From contig JASBVG010000060.1 of assembly GCA_030147505.1 (NCBI GenBank), forward strand, positions 1 through 53,741: a stretch of 53,741 bases of DNA, written 5' to 3'. The position numbers and the translations under genes are program-made. This stretch comes from Tardiphaga sp. (GTDB taxonomy: Bacteria > Pseudomonadota > Alphaproteobacteria > Rhizobiales > Xanthobacteraceae). Shown here piece by piece: positions 1 to 7,973 of this stretch. The notes below the pieces were generated by a model. It saw nothing but the letters and a program-made list of their open reading frames with translations, was not told where the DNA came from and made no database searches. How positions within the stretch are numbered: the stretch's first letter is position 1; each line of letters starts with the position of its first letter.

Positions 1-378
1 GGCGCTGTCGGCGGTGTTCTTCAGCTGCTTCTGGAGTTCGGTGATTTCCGACTGGATCTTGGCGCGATCGACGCCCGGCGTACGGGCAGCAACCAGCTTT
101 TCCTTGATCGACGAAACGACGTCCACCGTGCCTTCCAGGCCCGTATACATCGTGTCGATGGTCGCGGCACCGAGACCGAGAGCGTCCTGCACGGCGCCCA
201 GAGCCTGCACGTCCGAGCGCATCGTGGTGGCGATCGACCAGTAAGCGGCGTTGTCCGAAGCGGTCGCGACGCGATAGCCGGTCGAGATGCGGTTCATTGT
301 GGTGGAGAGGTTGGAGTTGACCGTGCGCAGCGTCTGCAGCGCGGTCATCGCCTGGGAGTTGGTCATCAAGCTAGACAT
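1..378 (-). CDS. Flagellin, N-terminal part (runs off the window)
   Basis: The reverse strand from the ATG at 378 reads 126 codons without a stop to the window edge, so only the N-terminal part is present. The product begins MSSLMTNSQAMTALQTLR and continues with the flagellin D0/D1 pattern: NRISTGYRVATASDNAAYW is the conserved segment that packs the filament core, and the following helices (SDVQALGAVQDALG, KLVAARTPGVDRAKIQ) are heptad-like. Flagellins of this alphaproteobacterial type are exported through the flagellar type III system and polymerise into the filament. The upstream gap holds a sigma-54-like promoter and a leader hairpin, listed separately. The family call is secure; which of several flagellin paralogues it is cannot be told from the 5' part. 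Confidence 0.95.
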   Translation of the reverse strand, partial: MSSLMTNSQAMTALQTLRTVNSNLSTTMNRISTGYRVATASDNAAYWSIATTMRSDVQALGAVQDALGLGAATIDTMYTGLEGTVDVVSSIKEKLVAARTPGVDRAKIQSEITELQKQLKNTADSA

Positions 379-419
379 CGTATGTCCCTTTAATTCGATC
401 TGAATGTTTGCGGGGGACA

Positions 420-438
420 TACCGGACTTTCACCGGTA
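420..438 (-). promoter_or_regulatory. Hairpin in the flagellin mRNA leader
   Basis: TACCGG and CCGGTA form a perfect 6-bp stem around a 7-nt loop, about 40 nt before the flagellin start codon. In Caulobacter the FlbT protein acts on the 5' leader of flagellin mRNA, so a leader structure here could have a similar role. That role is inference; the stem is seen directly. Confidence 0.35.
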
Positions 439-500
439 CGACAGGGCGGCATCATGCCTTTGGAATTGTCGATGTCTGATCGACCCAACCTGTCGTGAAT

Positions 501-516
501 TGCACGCTATCCGCCA
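501..516 (-). promoter_or_regulatory. Candidate sigma-54 promoter of the flagellin gene
   Basis: On the reverse strand the sequence is TGGCGGATAGCGTGCA. It has the GG and GC dinucleotides at the -24/-12 spacing of RpoN promoters (TGGC, seven bases, then a TGC core). The match to the wider consensus is partial. It would give a leader of roughly 110 nt ahead of the ATG at 378. Sigma-54 control of flagellins is known in Caulobacter and related bacteria. Confidence 0.4.
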
Positions 517-601
517 AACCTTACCCAAAGCTGAAGTTGGCGAAGAGCGATATAGTTAACAGCGTCCATTCTTATCGATTCATTTCGATGAAAATGCAGC
601 G

Positions 602-1336
602 CTACAAGAACGATTTGACGAGGCCAACCGACAGCAAATTCCAGCCGTCAATCAACACGAAAAACAACACTTTGAACGGCAAGGCGAACACCGTGGGCGG
701 CATCATCATCATGCCCATCGACATCGTAAGTGTCGCCACGATCATGTCGATCACAAGGAACGGCATGACGACGAGAAAACCGATTTCGAATGCACGCCGC
801 AACTCCGACACCATGAACGCGGGAATGATGATTCGCAAATCGATTCGCTGACCATCGAGCTTCACTTTTAAACTCTCTGCAGCCAGATTCTCGAAGGTCT
901 GCAGATCCTTCTCGCGAACATGTTGCAGCATGAAATCGCGGAACGGATCGGTGATGCGCGAATAGGCTTCCTGTTCGCTGATCTCGTTCTTCATCAATGG
1001 TTGCACACCGTTCTGCCAGGCGCGATCGAATGTCGGGGCCATGACATAAAAGGTGAGGAACAGCGCGAGGCTGATCATCACGATATTCGACGGTGTGGTC
1101 TGCAGACCCAGACCGGTGCGCAGAAACGACAAGGCGACGACAAAACGGGTGAAGCTCGTCACCATGATCAGGAGCCCCGGTGCCAACGACAGCACCGTAA
1201 GCAGTGCAACCATCTGGATGATGCGACCGGACGCACTTCCCTCGCCCTGCGGCAGCAAGGTCGACAGGTCCGGGATTTGCGCCATCGCTGTCGTCGGCAG
1301 CATGACGGCGATCAGAATCAGAAGCACACGCTTCAT
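602..1336 (-). CDS. fliP: Flagellar export gate protein FliP
   Basis: This 244-residue protein matches FliP in length and pattern: a cleavable-looking signal (MKRVLLILIAVMLPTTAMA), the segment LLTVLSLAPGLLIMVTSFTR, then PSNIVMISLALFLTFYVMAP, and a C-terminal pair of membrane helices around MPFLVIDMIVATLTMSMGMM. FliP builds the core of the type III export gate with FliQ and FliR in the inner membrane. The start overlaps the 3' end of fliL by 4 bp (ATGA), indicating translational coupling. It is the last gene of the leftward flg/fli run; the flagellin gene follows after a gap containing its own promoter. Confidence 0.97.
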   Translation of the reverse strand: MKRVLLILIAVMLPTTAMAQIPDLSTLLPQGEGSASGRIIQMVALLTVLSLAPGLLIMVTSFTRFVVALSFLRTGLGLQTTPSNIVMISLALFLTFYVMAPTFDRAWQNGVQPLMKNEISEQEAYSRITDPFRDFMLQHVREKDLQTFENLAAESLKVKLDGQRIDLRIIIPAFMVSELRRAFEIGFLVVMPFLVIDMIVATLTMSMGMMMMPPTVFALPFKVLFFVLIDGWNLLSVGLVKSFL

Positions 1337-1818
1337 TGCACCACCAGCGTCTCGATGATCAGTTCGCGCACCTTGCCGCTGGAACGTGTCACCGCGCGTT
1401 CGTTCAGGTCTTCGCGCAGATACTGCAAGCCGCGCGCACCCTCGATCTGGTTCGGCGTGAGCGTGCGCAGATAGGAGACGATATCCTCGCCGACCTTCGC
1501 GGTCAGTGCATAGGCTTCTTCCTCGTTCAACTTGTCGGTGACGATCGAGGCCTCCATCCTGATCCAGGCGTTGGGCGGTGCCGCCAGATTCGTCGTGACC
1601 GGCGAGATCTTGCGCAGCCGATCGTTGGGATTGAAGGAGGACACAACCGGCTTCTCGATCACTTCCTTCTTGCTGTCAGCAAGGCGTTCCACGGTCGATA
1701 ACATGTAAAAGCTGGCGAGCGTCCCCGCGCCGGCGGACAGTCCGGTGATCACCAGCAGCGCGATCATCCATTGCAGGATACCTCGACCCTGTCCTTCGTT
1801 CTCGACGTCATCGGCCAT
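1333..1818 (-). CDS. fliL: Flagellar basal-body protein FliL
   Basis: The 161-residue product has a short charged cytoplasmic tail, one membrane helix at about residues 15-37 (ILQWMIALLVITGLSAGAG), and a periplasmic domain with the FliL-like segment VTTNLAAPPNAWIRMEASIV and a C-terminal SGKVRELIIETLVVQ. FliL surrounds or supports stator units at the motor. It lies 12 bp after flgH and overlaps fliP by 4 bp, so it is cotranscribed with them. Confidence 0.93.
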   Translation of the reverse strand: MADDVENEGQGRGILQWMIALLVITGLSAGAGTLASFYMLSTVERLADSKKEVIEKPVVSSFNPNDRLRKISPVTTNLAAPPNAWIRMEASIVTDKLNEEEAYALTAKVGEDIVSYLRTLTPNQIEGARGLQYLREDLNERAVTRSSGKVRELIIETLVVQ

Positions 1819-1830
1819 GATCGGTCCTCA

Positions 1831-2535
1831 TCAGAACGGCGCGACCCGATCGTAGACCTGCTGGCCCCAGTTCGGTTGCTGCACTTCCATGATGCGGCCA
1901 CGACCGCCATAGGAGATACGAGCCTCCGCGATCTTTTCATACGGGACGGTGTTGGCACGGCCGATATCGATCGGACGCACGATGCCGCCAATATTGACGA
2001 TACGCATCTCATAATTGACACGCATTTCCTGCGAACCGCTGATCAGCAGGTTGCCGTTCGGCAACACATCGACCACGACCGCGGCGATGGAGAACCGCAC
2101 TTCCTCGGCGCGGTCGATTTTGCCGGATCCCTTGCTGGATGACTGCGAACTCACATTGGCGTCGAAGTTTCCGGTGGAGGCCCATTTGGCGATGTCGGCT
2201 GCATAGTCGGTTCCGAGTTTGATCTGCGAATCGCGCGAGCGATCCGTCTTGTTGTCCAGGATAGCCTTGTCATTCATGGTAACATTGACGGTGAGAATGT
2301 CGCCAATCCGGCTGGCCCGGGGATCGCGGTAAAGATCCTTGCGCTCGTTCCAGATCGAGTGCTGGCCGCTGCTGCGATAGGCGCGCTTCTCCATCGGTAT
2401 TCCGCGCGCATCCACCTGCAGTCCCTGGCCCACCGGCGACATGGTCGGCGCCTGGCCGAGCTCCGACAGCGGATTGGCGCAACCGGCCAGGCCCGAGAGA
2501 ACGATTGGCAACAGCAGGACTCTCGAAGACTTCAT
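1831..2535 (-). CDS. flgH: Flagellar L-ring lipoprotein FlgH
   Basis: This is a 234-residue lipoprotein. The signal peptide ends in the lipobox LAGC, with the acylated cysteine at residue 19. The body has the FlgH signatures: SIWNERKDLYRDPRASRIGD, ILTVNVTMNDKA, and near the C-terminus ISGSQEMRVNYEMRIVNIGG followed by GIVRP. FlgH forms the L-ring in the outer membrane around the rod. The start codon overlaps the stop of the upstream motE-like gene (ATGA), so the two are coupled. Confidence 0.96.
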   Translation of the reverse strand: MKSSRVLLLPIVLSGLAGCANPLSELGQAPTMSPVGQGLQVDARGIPMEKRAYRSSGQHSIWNERKDLYRDPRASRIGDILTVNVTMNDKAILDNKTDRSRDSQIKLGTDYAADIAKWASTGNFDANVSSQSSSKGSGKIDRAEEVRFSIAAVVVDVLPNGNLLISGSQEMRVNYEMRIVNIGGIVRPIDIGRANTVPYEKIAEARISYGGRGRIMEVQQPNWGQQVYDRVAPF

Positions 2536-3206
2536 TTCTTGGCTTTCCCGTCGTCAGTGCGACGCATACCGGCCAGCGTATCGGCGAGATGCGCGCCGCG
2601 GGCCGGCTCCATTTCATTGAGGATCGAACTCGCGACCCGCACTTTCAGCTTGGCGAGAACGGCGGCAGCCGTATCGTCTGCCATGCTGGCGATCTGCTGC
2701 GCTGCGGCTTCCGGGTTCATGCGGGAATAGATCTCCACGACATTATCCTCGGCCTTCTTGAGGAAATCCTCGCGCAACTTCAGCCACTCTTCATACTCTG
2801 CGCGCTTGGCCTCGAGCTCGGCGATGCGTTGCTTCAGCTTCGCTTCGGTCGCCTCCAGTTCCTTCTGCTGCCAGGCGACGCGCGCATCGAGCGCCTGATC
2901 GGTGATGTTGCTGCAGAAGCGCGCCACATCCGATTCCTGCGCCGTTGCGGCTGCTTGTTCTTTCTTGTCGACCTTATCGACAGAGCCGGTGGTCAACGGC
3001 GGTTCGCCCTGTGATCTTGCCGTCGCTTCTGGCTTTGCTGCCGCTTCCGGCTTGGGTGCCGTCTTCGGGCGCGGCGGCTGCGCCATCTTGGCGAACTCCG
3101 CAAGATTCAGCGGCTTGGACAGCTTCTGCGCCGGCTCGGCCAACGCAAAATCCGACGCAATAACTGCTGCGAGAATGCAGATCGACCAGGTTGCGGGGCG
3201 CGCCAT
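2532..3206 (-). CDS. motE: MotE-like periplasmic protein with MgtE N-terminal-like domain
   Basis: The chosen ATG at 3206 gives 224 residues starting MARPATWSICILAAVIASDF, a good Sec signal ending near ALA-EP. An open frame extends upstream but would run into flgI. A Pro/Ala/Lys-rich stretch (about 30-95) is followed by a long coiled coil (about 105-155, rich in E/K/A) and a C-terminal domain (NPEAAAQQIASM, DDTAAAVLAKL) resembling the MgtE N-terminal fold. Proteins of this build between flgI and flgH in rhizobia are MotE, described in Sinorhizobium as a periplasmic chaperone for the motility protein MotC. No motC is visible here, so the partner in this organism is open. The gene lies 67 bp after flgI and overlaps flgH. 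Confidence 0.8.
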   Translation of the reverse strand: MARPATWSICILAAVIASDFALAEPAQKLSKPLNLAEFAKMAQPPRPKTAPKPEAAAKPEATARSQGEPPLTTGSVDKVDKKEQAAATAQESDVARFCSNITDQALDARVAWQQKELEATEAKLKQRIAELEAKRAEYEEWLKLREDFLKKAEDNVVEIYSRMNPEAAAQQIASMADDTAAAVLAKLKVRVASSILNEMEPARGAHLADTLAGMRRTDDGKAKK

Positions 3207-3273
3207 TCGTGCTCTCGTGAATCGGTTAAGCAAGCGTTGCACGCTCAGCCTTGCGCGGCGCTGACCCCGCAGC

Positions 3274-4377
3274 CTACTGGATGACAAGCTCGGCCTGCAG
3301 CGCACCCGCCGCCTTGATTGCCTGGAGGATTGCAATGATCCCCTGCGGTTTCAGCCCGATCTGGTTGAGACCGCGCACCAGACGCTGCAGATCGGTGCCG
3401 CGGAGGATGGCAACCTTCGCACCATTTTCATTGGCTTCAATGAAGGTCTGCGGCACCACAACGGTTTCACCGCGCCGCGCGAACGGATTCGGTTGCGAGA
3501 CAATCGGCGCCTCGGTAATGCGGACCGAGAGGTTTCCGTGAGTCACCGCAACCGTCGATATCTGCACGTTGCGGCCGATCACGACCGTGCCGGTGCGCTC
3601 GTCGACAACGACGCGGGCCGGTGTATCCGGTTCGATCAGGAGTTCCTCGATCTCCGCGATGAAGCGCACCGGCGGCGCATTGCGCGGCCGCTGCAGCATG
3701 ACGGTGCGGTAGTCTCGCTCGAAAGCAATGTTGGTCTGATAGCGCCCGCGGCCATGGGCATTGACTGCATCGATGATGCGCGTGGCCGTCGCATAGTCCG
3801 GATTCTTCAATTCCAGCGTCAGATTCTGTATTTCGCTGAAATTGCCCTTCACTTCGCGCTCGATCAGCGCTCCGTTCGGAATCCGGCCCGCTGTCGCGAC
3901 ACCCTGGCTGACAGTCTGGGCGGCGCCTTCGATGTTGTAGCCGCCGACCGCGATGGCCCCCTGCGCAACTGCATAGGTCTCTCCATCGGCGCCGCGCAAC
4001 TGTGTCAGCACCAGCGTGCCGCCAAGCAGCGATGATGCGTCTCCCATGGATGAAATCGCAACATCTATGCGGGAGCCGCCGGCTGCAAAGGGCGGCAGAT
4101 CTGCCGTCACCATCACCGCAGCGACGTTGCGTGTGCGCAATTGCGTGCCGCGGATATTGATACCCATATTGTCGAGCATCGACTGCAAGGATTGTTCGGT
4201 GAACGGCGCGTTGCGTAACGTATCGCCGGTACCCTTGAGGCCGATCACGAGGCCGTAGCCGACGATCTGGTTTTCGCGGACACCCTTGAGGCTCGCGATG
4301 TCCTTGATGCGCACGGCAGCTTCTGCCGCCGAGACTGACAGCGCAAGCACCAGTCCGCAAAGAAGACGCAGCATCAT
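3274..4377 (-). CDS. flgI: Flagellar P-ring protein FlgI
   Basis: The 367-residue product begins with a signal peptide (MMLRLLCGLVLALSVSAAEA) and has the FlgI signatures RIKDIASLKGVRENQIVGYG, LVIGLKGTGD, FTEQSLQSMLDNMGI and, near the C-terminus, LQRLVRGLNQIGLKPQGIIA. FlgI forms the P-ring in the peptidoglycan layer. Its ATG overlaps the stop of flgA, the P-ring chaperone gene, by 4 bp, so chaperone and client are made from coupled genes. Confidence 0.97.
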   Translation of the reverse strand: MMLRLLCGLVLALSVSAAEAAVRIKDIASLKGVRENQIVGYGLVIGLKGTGDTLRNAPFTEQSLQSMLDNMGINIRGTQLRTRNVAAVMVTADLPPFAAGGSRIDVAISSMGDASSLLGGTLVLTQLRGADGETYAVAQGAIAVGGYNIEGAAQTVSQGVATAGRIPNGALIEREVKGNFSEIQNLTLELKNPDYATATRIIDAVNAHGRGRYQTNIAFERDYRTVMLQRPRNAPPVRFIAEIEELLIEPDTPARVVVDERTGTVVIGRNVQISTVAVTHGNLSVRITEAPIVSQPNPFARRGETVVVPQTFIEANENGAKVAILRGTDLQRLVRGLNQIGLKPQGIIAILQAIKAAGALQAELVIQ

Positions 4378-4838
4378 CCGTTCTGAATCCGCACTGACCC
4401 GTCCTGCTGAACGATACCCCGAATGGTCACGCCGGTATCGAGATTGCGTAGCTGCACCATCATGCCTGGGCTGGCCGATTGCAGCGACGTCGCGTAAGTG
4501 ACGATGACCAAGCCGTCATCTTCTACCAGCACCTTCACCACCGCGCCGCGCGTCACGACTTTCTGATCTTCGAGTCCGTTGATGGGGATGAGATTGCCAG
4601 CGATCAGCGTACGCCGCGCCGTGCGACCGACCAATGCGGCACGATCGTTTATGAATGCACTCGCACCCTGAATATTGGGCGCGAAATTGCGGTCCATGAT
4701 CATCTCGTCCTTGATCACGTCACCCGGATAGATCGTCGTGGCCGGCACCGGATACTTGACGGGCTCTTCCGCTGCCACGGCGCCGCTCGCGAACATGACG
4801 CTCGCGAACGACAGGGATACGATCTTGAGGACGCGCAT
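4374..4838 (-). CDS. flgA: P-ring assembly chaperone FlgA
   Basis: From the ATG at 4838 the product has 154 residues with a signal peptide (MRVLKIVSLSFASVMFASGA) and a SAF-type domain: TTIYPGDVIKDEMIMDRNF, then RTLIAGNLIPINGLEDQKVV and the C-terminal VQLRNLDTGVTIRGIV motif of FlgA. An upstream in-frame start at 4856 would put extra residues before the signal, so 4838 is preferred. FlgA is a periplasmic chaperone for FlgI, encoded immediately downstream. Confidence 0.92.
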   Translation of the reverse strand: MRVLKIVSLSFASVMFASGAVAAEEPVKYPVPATTIYPGDVIKDEMIMDRNFAPNIQGASAFINDRAALVGRTARRTLIAGNLIPINGLEDQKVVTRGAVVKVLVEDDGLVIVTYATSLQSASPGMMVQLRNLDTGVTIRGIVQQDGSVRIQNG

Positions 4839-4862
4839 CGGACACAGCTCCATCATCGCGCG

Positions 4863-5651
4863 TTAACGAAGGCCTTTGGAGACGGTGGATGCCATCTCGT
4901 CGGCGGCCTGGATGACCTTGGAGTTCATCTCGTAGGAACGCTGGGCCGATATCAGCTCGGTGATTTCCTTCACCGGATCGACGTTAGAGTTTTCCAGATA
5001 GCGCTGATGCAACTTGCCGTATCCGATGTCTCCGGCAAAGCCGACCACCGGCACACCCGACGCCAGGGTTTCACGGTAAAGATTGCCACCGAGTGGTTCG
5101 AGACCGGACTCGTTGGCGAAATTGGCGAGCTGCATCTGGCCGATCTGGACCGGCGCGACCTCACCGTCGATCTTGGCATAGATTTGCCCGGATTCATTGA
5201 TGATGACGTCCACCGCGTTCGGCGGCACCACGACAGCCGGATTGACCAGATAGCCGTCCGGCGACACCAGCTGGCGATTTTCGTTCAGATTGAACGCACC
5301 AGCGCGCGTATAGAGCGTTTCGCCATTCGGACCGGCAATCTGGAACCAGCCACGACCATTGATCGCGAGATCGTAAGTGTTCCCGGTCTGCGCCATGGCG
5401 CCCTGGATATGTAACTTTCGCACGGCCGCGGAACGCACACCGAGGCCGAGCTTGGCGCCTTCCGGCACCGCGCCTTCACCGGCCCGGTTCGGCACGCCCT
5501 GTGCACGATCGATCTGGTAGAACAGATCGGTGAATTCCGCGCGCGATCGCTTGTAGGATGTCGTGTTGATGTTCGCGATATTGTTCGCGATTACCTCGAC
5601 ATTGAGTTGCTGCGCGCCCATGCCGGTGGCAGCAATAGCAAGTGCTCTCAT
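4863..5651 (-). CDS. flgG: Flagellar distal rod protein FlgG
   Basis: This 262-residue protein has the hallmarks of FlgG: N-terminal [20 protein letters not shown] with the rod/hook motif [12 protein letters not shown], the central [16 protein letters not shown] and [20 protein letters not shown], and the C-terminal heptad region [20 protein letters not shown]. Length equals the usual 260-262. FlgG polymerises into the distal rod. It sits 9 bp downstream of fliE and 24 bp upstream of flgA. Confidence 0.98.
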   Translation of the reverse strand: MRALAIAATGMGAQQLNVEVIANNIANINTTSYKRSRAEFTDLFYQIDRAQGVPNRAGEGAVPEGAKLGLGVRSAAVRKLHIQGAMAQTGNTYDLAINGRGWFQIAGPNGETLYTRAGAFNLNENRQLVSPDGYLVNPAVVVPPNAVDVIINESGQIYAKIDGEVAPVQIGQMQLANFANESGLEPLGGNLYRETLASGVPVVGFAGDIGYGKLHQRYLENSNVDPVKEITELISAQRSYEMNSKVIQAADEMASTVSKGLR

Positions 5652-5660
5652 GATCGAACC

Positions 5661-5987
5661 TCAAATCGCCATTCGGCTGACTTCTTGATAGGCTTGAACG
5701 ACCTTGTCACGAACGGCCACAGCCATCTGCAACGAACGTTCGGCCGACATCACTGCTTCGACCACTTTCTGCGCCGAGAGTTTACCCTGGATGGACTGGA
5801 TCGAAGCAGCTTCGCCGGCCTTCATCGAGCCAATGGCATCGGCTGCGACCTGTTCCAGGACATTGTTGAAACCCAGACCTGCGGAGGCGGGTTGCGCCGC
5901 TGGTGCTGCGCTGCTCGCCTTGAAGACCTCACTGGTCTTTGCAAGCTCGCCAGCGCTGGTGACAACCGACGATACGGAATCAAGCAT
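5661..5987 (-). CDS. fliE: Flagellar hook-basal body adaptor FliE
   Basis: The 108-residue product ends in the FliE pattern: GLGFNNVLEQVAADAIGSM, then SAQKVVEAVMSAERSLQMAV and VRDKVVQAYQEVSRMAI. FliE is a small exported protein that joins the MS-ring to the proximal rod. Its place between flgC (2 bp away) and flgG (9 bp away) is the usual rod operon order. Confidence 0.95.
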   Translation of the reverse strand: MLDSVSSVVTSAGELAKTSEVFKASSAAPAAQPASAGLGFNNVLEQVAADAIGSMKAGEAASIQSIQGKLSAQKVVEAVMSAERSLQMAVAVRDKVVQAYQEVSRMAI

Positions 5988-5989
5988 GT

Positions 5990-6406
5990 TCAGCTCCTCA
6001 AGAGATCGATGGTCATCGACACCATCGATCGCACTTGTTTGATCACCTGCAGATTGGCCTCGTAGGACCGGTTGGTTTCCCGCATGTCACCCATTTCAAT
6101 CAGCGAATTGACGTTAGGAAACTTCACATAGCCGGACTCGTCGGCCGCCGGATGCCCCGGCTCGTAGTCGACGCGGAACGGCGCCTGGTCGGCCCCGATA
6201 TCCTTGACCTTGACCATGCGTACACCGGCCGCACGATCCATCTCGGCCGTAAAAGTCGTGGTCTTGCGGCGATAGGGGTCTGAGCCAGGCGTACGTCCGG
6301 TGGAGTTTGCGTTGGCGAGATTCTCCGACACCACGCGCAGACGTGTCGACTGCGCTTCGAGACCTGAACTTGCGATCTGGGTCGATGCCTGAAGTGGATC
6401 GATCAT
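5990..6406 (-). CDS. flgC: Flagellar proximal rod protein FlgC
   Basis: The ATG at 6406 follows a GGGAG ribosome site by 6 nt, whereas the ATG at 6421 would leave that site inside the gene; 6406 gives 138 residues. The N-terminus [18 protein letters not shown], the motif [16 protein letters not shown] and the C-terminal [19 protein letters not shown] are those of FlgC. FlgC is a proximal rod subunit exported by the flagellar type III system. It lies 11 bp after flgB. Confidence 0.96.
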   Translation of the reverse strand: MIDPLQASTQIASSGLEAQSTRLRVVSENLANANSTGRTPGSDPYRRKTTTFTAEMDRAAGVRMVKVKDIGADQAPFRVDYEPGHPAADESGYVKFPNVNSLIEMGDMRETNRSYEANLQVIKQVRSMVSMTIDLLRS

Positions 6407-6417
6407 GGCGTTCTCCC

Positions 6418-6795
6418 TCAAGCCTTCATGCTGCTCATGAACATGCGATGGAAGGATTTCACGATCGCCGTATTCAAGGAATAGTCACGGTTGATGTCGC
6501 CGGCCTTGAGCATTTCCTGCTCGAGACTGACCGAGTTACCGGAATGCACGGTCTCCCATGTCTTTTCCTTGCGCATCGCCTGCGCTTCGACGCGCGAGCC
6601 GGTCGTGATGTGCATCGGTGACGTCACCGTCACCGGCACAACCTTGGCATCGAGGATCTTGTTGAACGGTTCGATATCCTGGGCGCGATAACCCGGTGTA
6701 TTGGCATTGGCCACGTTCGTCGAGATCGCCGCCTGTCGCAGCGAAAGCCATCGCTCATGCGACGAGGCGAGGTCCAGAAGATAGACGGGTCCCAC
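6418..6795 (-). CDS. flgB: Flagellar proximal rod protein FlgB
   Basis: I take the GTG at 6795 as the start (125 residues, [16 protein letters not shown]) because GGGG lies 5 nt before it. A GTG at 6813 is possible but has no visible ribosome site. The motif [20 protein letters not shown] is the rod-protein N-terminal signature, and the C-terminal [20 protein letters not shown] fits FlgB. It heads the rod operon flgB-flgC-fliE-flgG-flgA-flgI-motE-flgH-fliL-fliP. I see no clear promoter in the 86-bp gap to flhB, so read-through from the motA operon is possible. Confidence 0.93.
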   Translation of the reverse strand: MGPVYLLDLASSHERWLSLRQAAISTNVANANTPGYRAQDIEPFNKILDAKVVPVTVTSPMHITTGSRVEAQAMRKEKTWETVHSGNSVSLEQEMLKAGDINRDYSLNTAIVKSFHRMFMSSMKA

Positions 6796-6881
6796 GGTGT
6801 CCCCACGGTTCACGATTCGTTAGGACAGGTTTACGGCTGGAAACTTGTCCGAGGCTTGAGGTGCGCGGCCGGGCACATGCC

Positions 6882-7961
6882 TCATGCATTCGTCTTCTGC
6901 TGTTTGCGCGAATGCAGGAAGTAAATGATCTCCGCCACCGGTCGGAAAAATTCGGCGGGAATCATCCGGTCGATCTGCGCGACGTCGTACATCGAACGCG
7001 CAAGCGCCTTGTCCTCGACCACGGGAACGTCGTTCTTTTCCGCGATTTCCCTGATCTTCAGCGCGATCAGATCCTGCCCCTTGGCGAGCACCGTCGGCGC
7101 AGCGTCCTCGCCCTGCTTGTATTTGAGCGCGATGGCGAAGTGAGTCGGATTCGCGATCACCAGTGTGGCCTTCGGCACAGCTGCCAGCATGGTATTGCGG
7201 GCGCGATCGCGCGCCAGCGAGCGCATGCGCGACTTCAGGATCGGATCGCCTTCGGCCTGCTTGAACTCGTCCTTGATCTCCTGCTTGGTCATGCGCATCT
7301 CACGACGCCAGTGGAAGCGCGCCCAGACGAGATCGAGCGAGACCAGCACGATGGTGGCGATGCTGATGGCCGAGACAAGACGCATCGCTGTCGTCAGGAC
7401 AAGCTCCGGAACGGCTGTCGGATCGCTGAACAATGCATTCACGGCCACGGCCTCCTCGGCCCGCAGAACGATCGACACGACCAGACTGATGGCAACAAAC
7501 TTGAAAACCGACTTGGCGAATTCGACTCGCCCCTGCGCGCCGAAGATTCGTTCCCACCCCTTCATGATCGAAAGACGGGACATCTCCGGCTGGATGCGAT
7601 CGAACACGAGCCTCGGCGCATTCTGTAGAAATGACGATGCCAACCCTGCCAGCATCAGAACGATAATGATTGGAATGATCAGTTCCGCCGCACTCATACC
7701 GATGGCGGTGAAGAAAGAGATCGCATCCGCGCCGTTGCGAAGGCGAATGCCCGACGGATCGTCGATAAGCCGGGCCAGAGTGTAGGTGAGCTTCCGAACA
7801 TTGTCGGACATCAGGAAGCTCATAATGATCAACAGAGCGAGCATCGAGGCGAAGATCGGCGCTTCACGCGAGACGGGAATCTGCCCCTTCTCGATGGAAT
7901 CGCGGACCTTCTTCTCGGTGGCCTCTTCGGTTTTGCTTTCCTTCTCCGGCGCCTCGGACAC
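6882..7961 (-). CDS. flhB: Flagellar export gate switch protein FlhB
   Basis: The 359-residue product starts at a GTG. It has a charged N-terminal tail (EKESKTEEATEKKVRDSIEKGQ), four membrane segments between about residues 35 and 215, and a cytoplasmic domain with the NPTH self-cleavage motif at residues 271-274 (VIANPTHFAIALKYKQGE). FlhB sets export specificity, switching from rod/hook to filament proteins after cleavage between N and P. It is the last gene of the motA-fliM-fliN-fliG-flhB run, 12 bp after fliG. Confidence 0.97.
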   Translation of the reverse strand: MSEAPEKESKTEEATEKKVRDSIEKGQIPVSREAPIFASMLALLIIMSFLMSDNVRKLTYTLARLIDDPSGIRLRNGADAISFFTAIGMSAAELIIPIIIVLMLAGLASSFLQNAPRLVFDRIQPEMSRLSIMKGWERIFGAQGRVEFAKSVFKFVAISLVVSIVLRAEEAVAVNALFSDPTAVPELVLTTAMRLVSAISIATIVLVSLDLVWARFHWRREMRMTKQEIKDEFKQAEGDPILKSRMRSLARDRARNTMLAAVPKATLVIANPTHFAIALKYKQGEDAAPTVLAKGQDLIALKIREIAEKNDVPVVEDKALARSMYDVAQIDRMIPAEFFRPVAEIIYFLHSRKQQKTNA

Positions 7962-7973
7962 AGCGATCTATCT

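Noticed and set aside
4479..5414. A 311-codon forward frame opposite flgA and flgG
   Set aside because: It is antisense to two recognised genes and its translation is low-complexity and without motifs.
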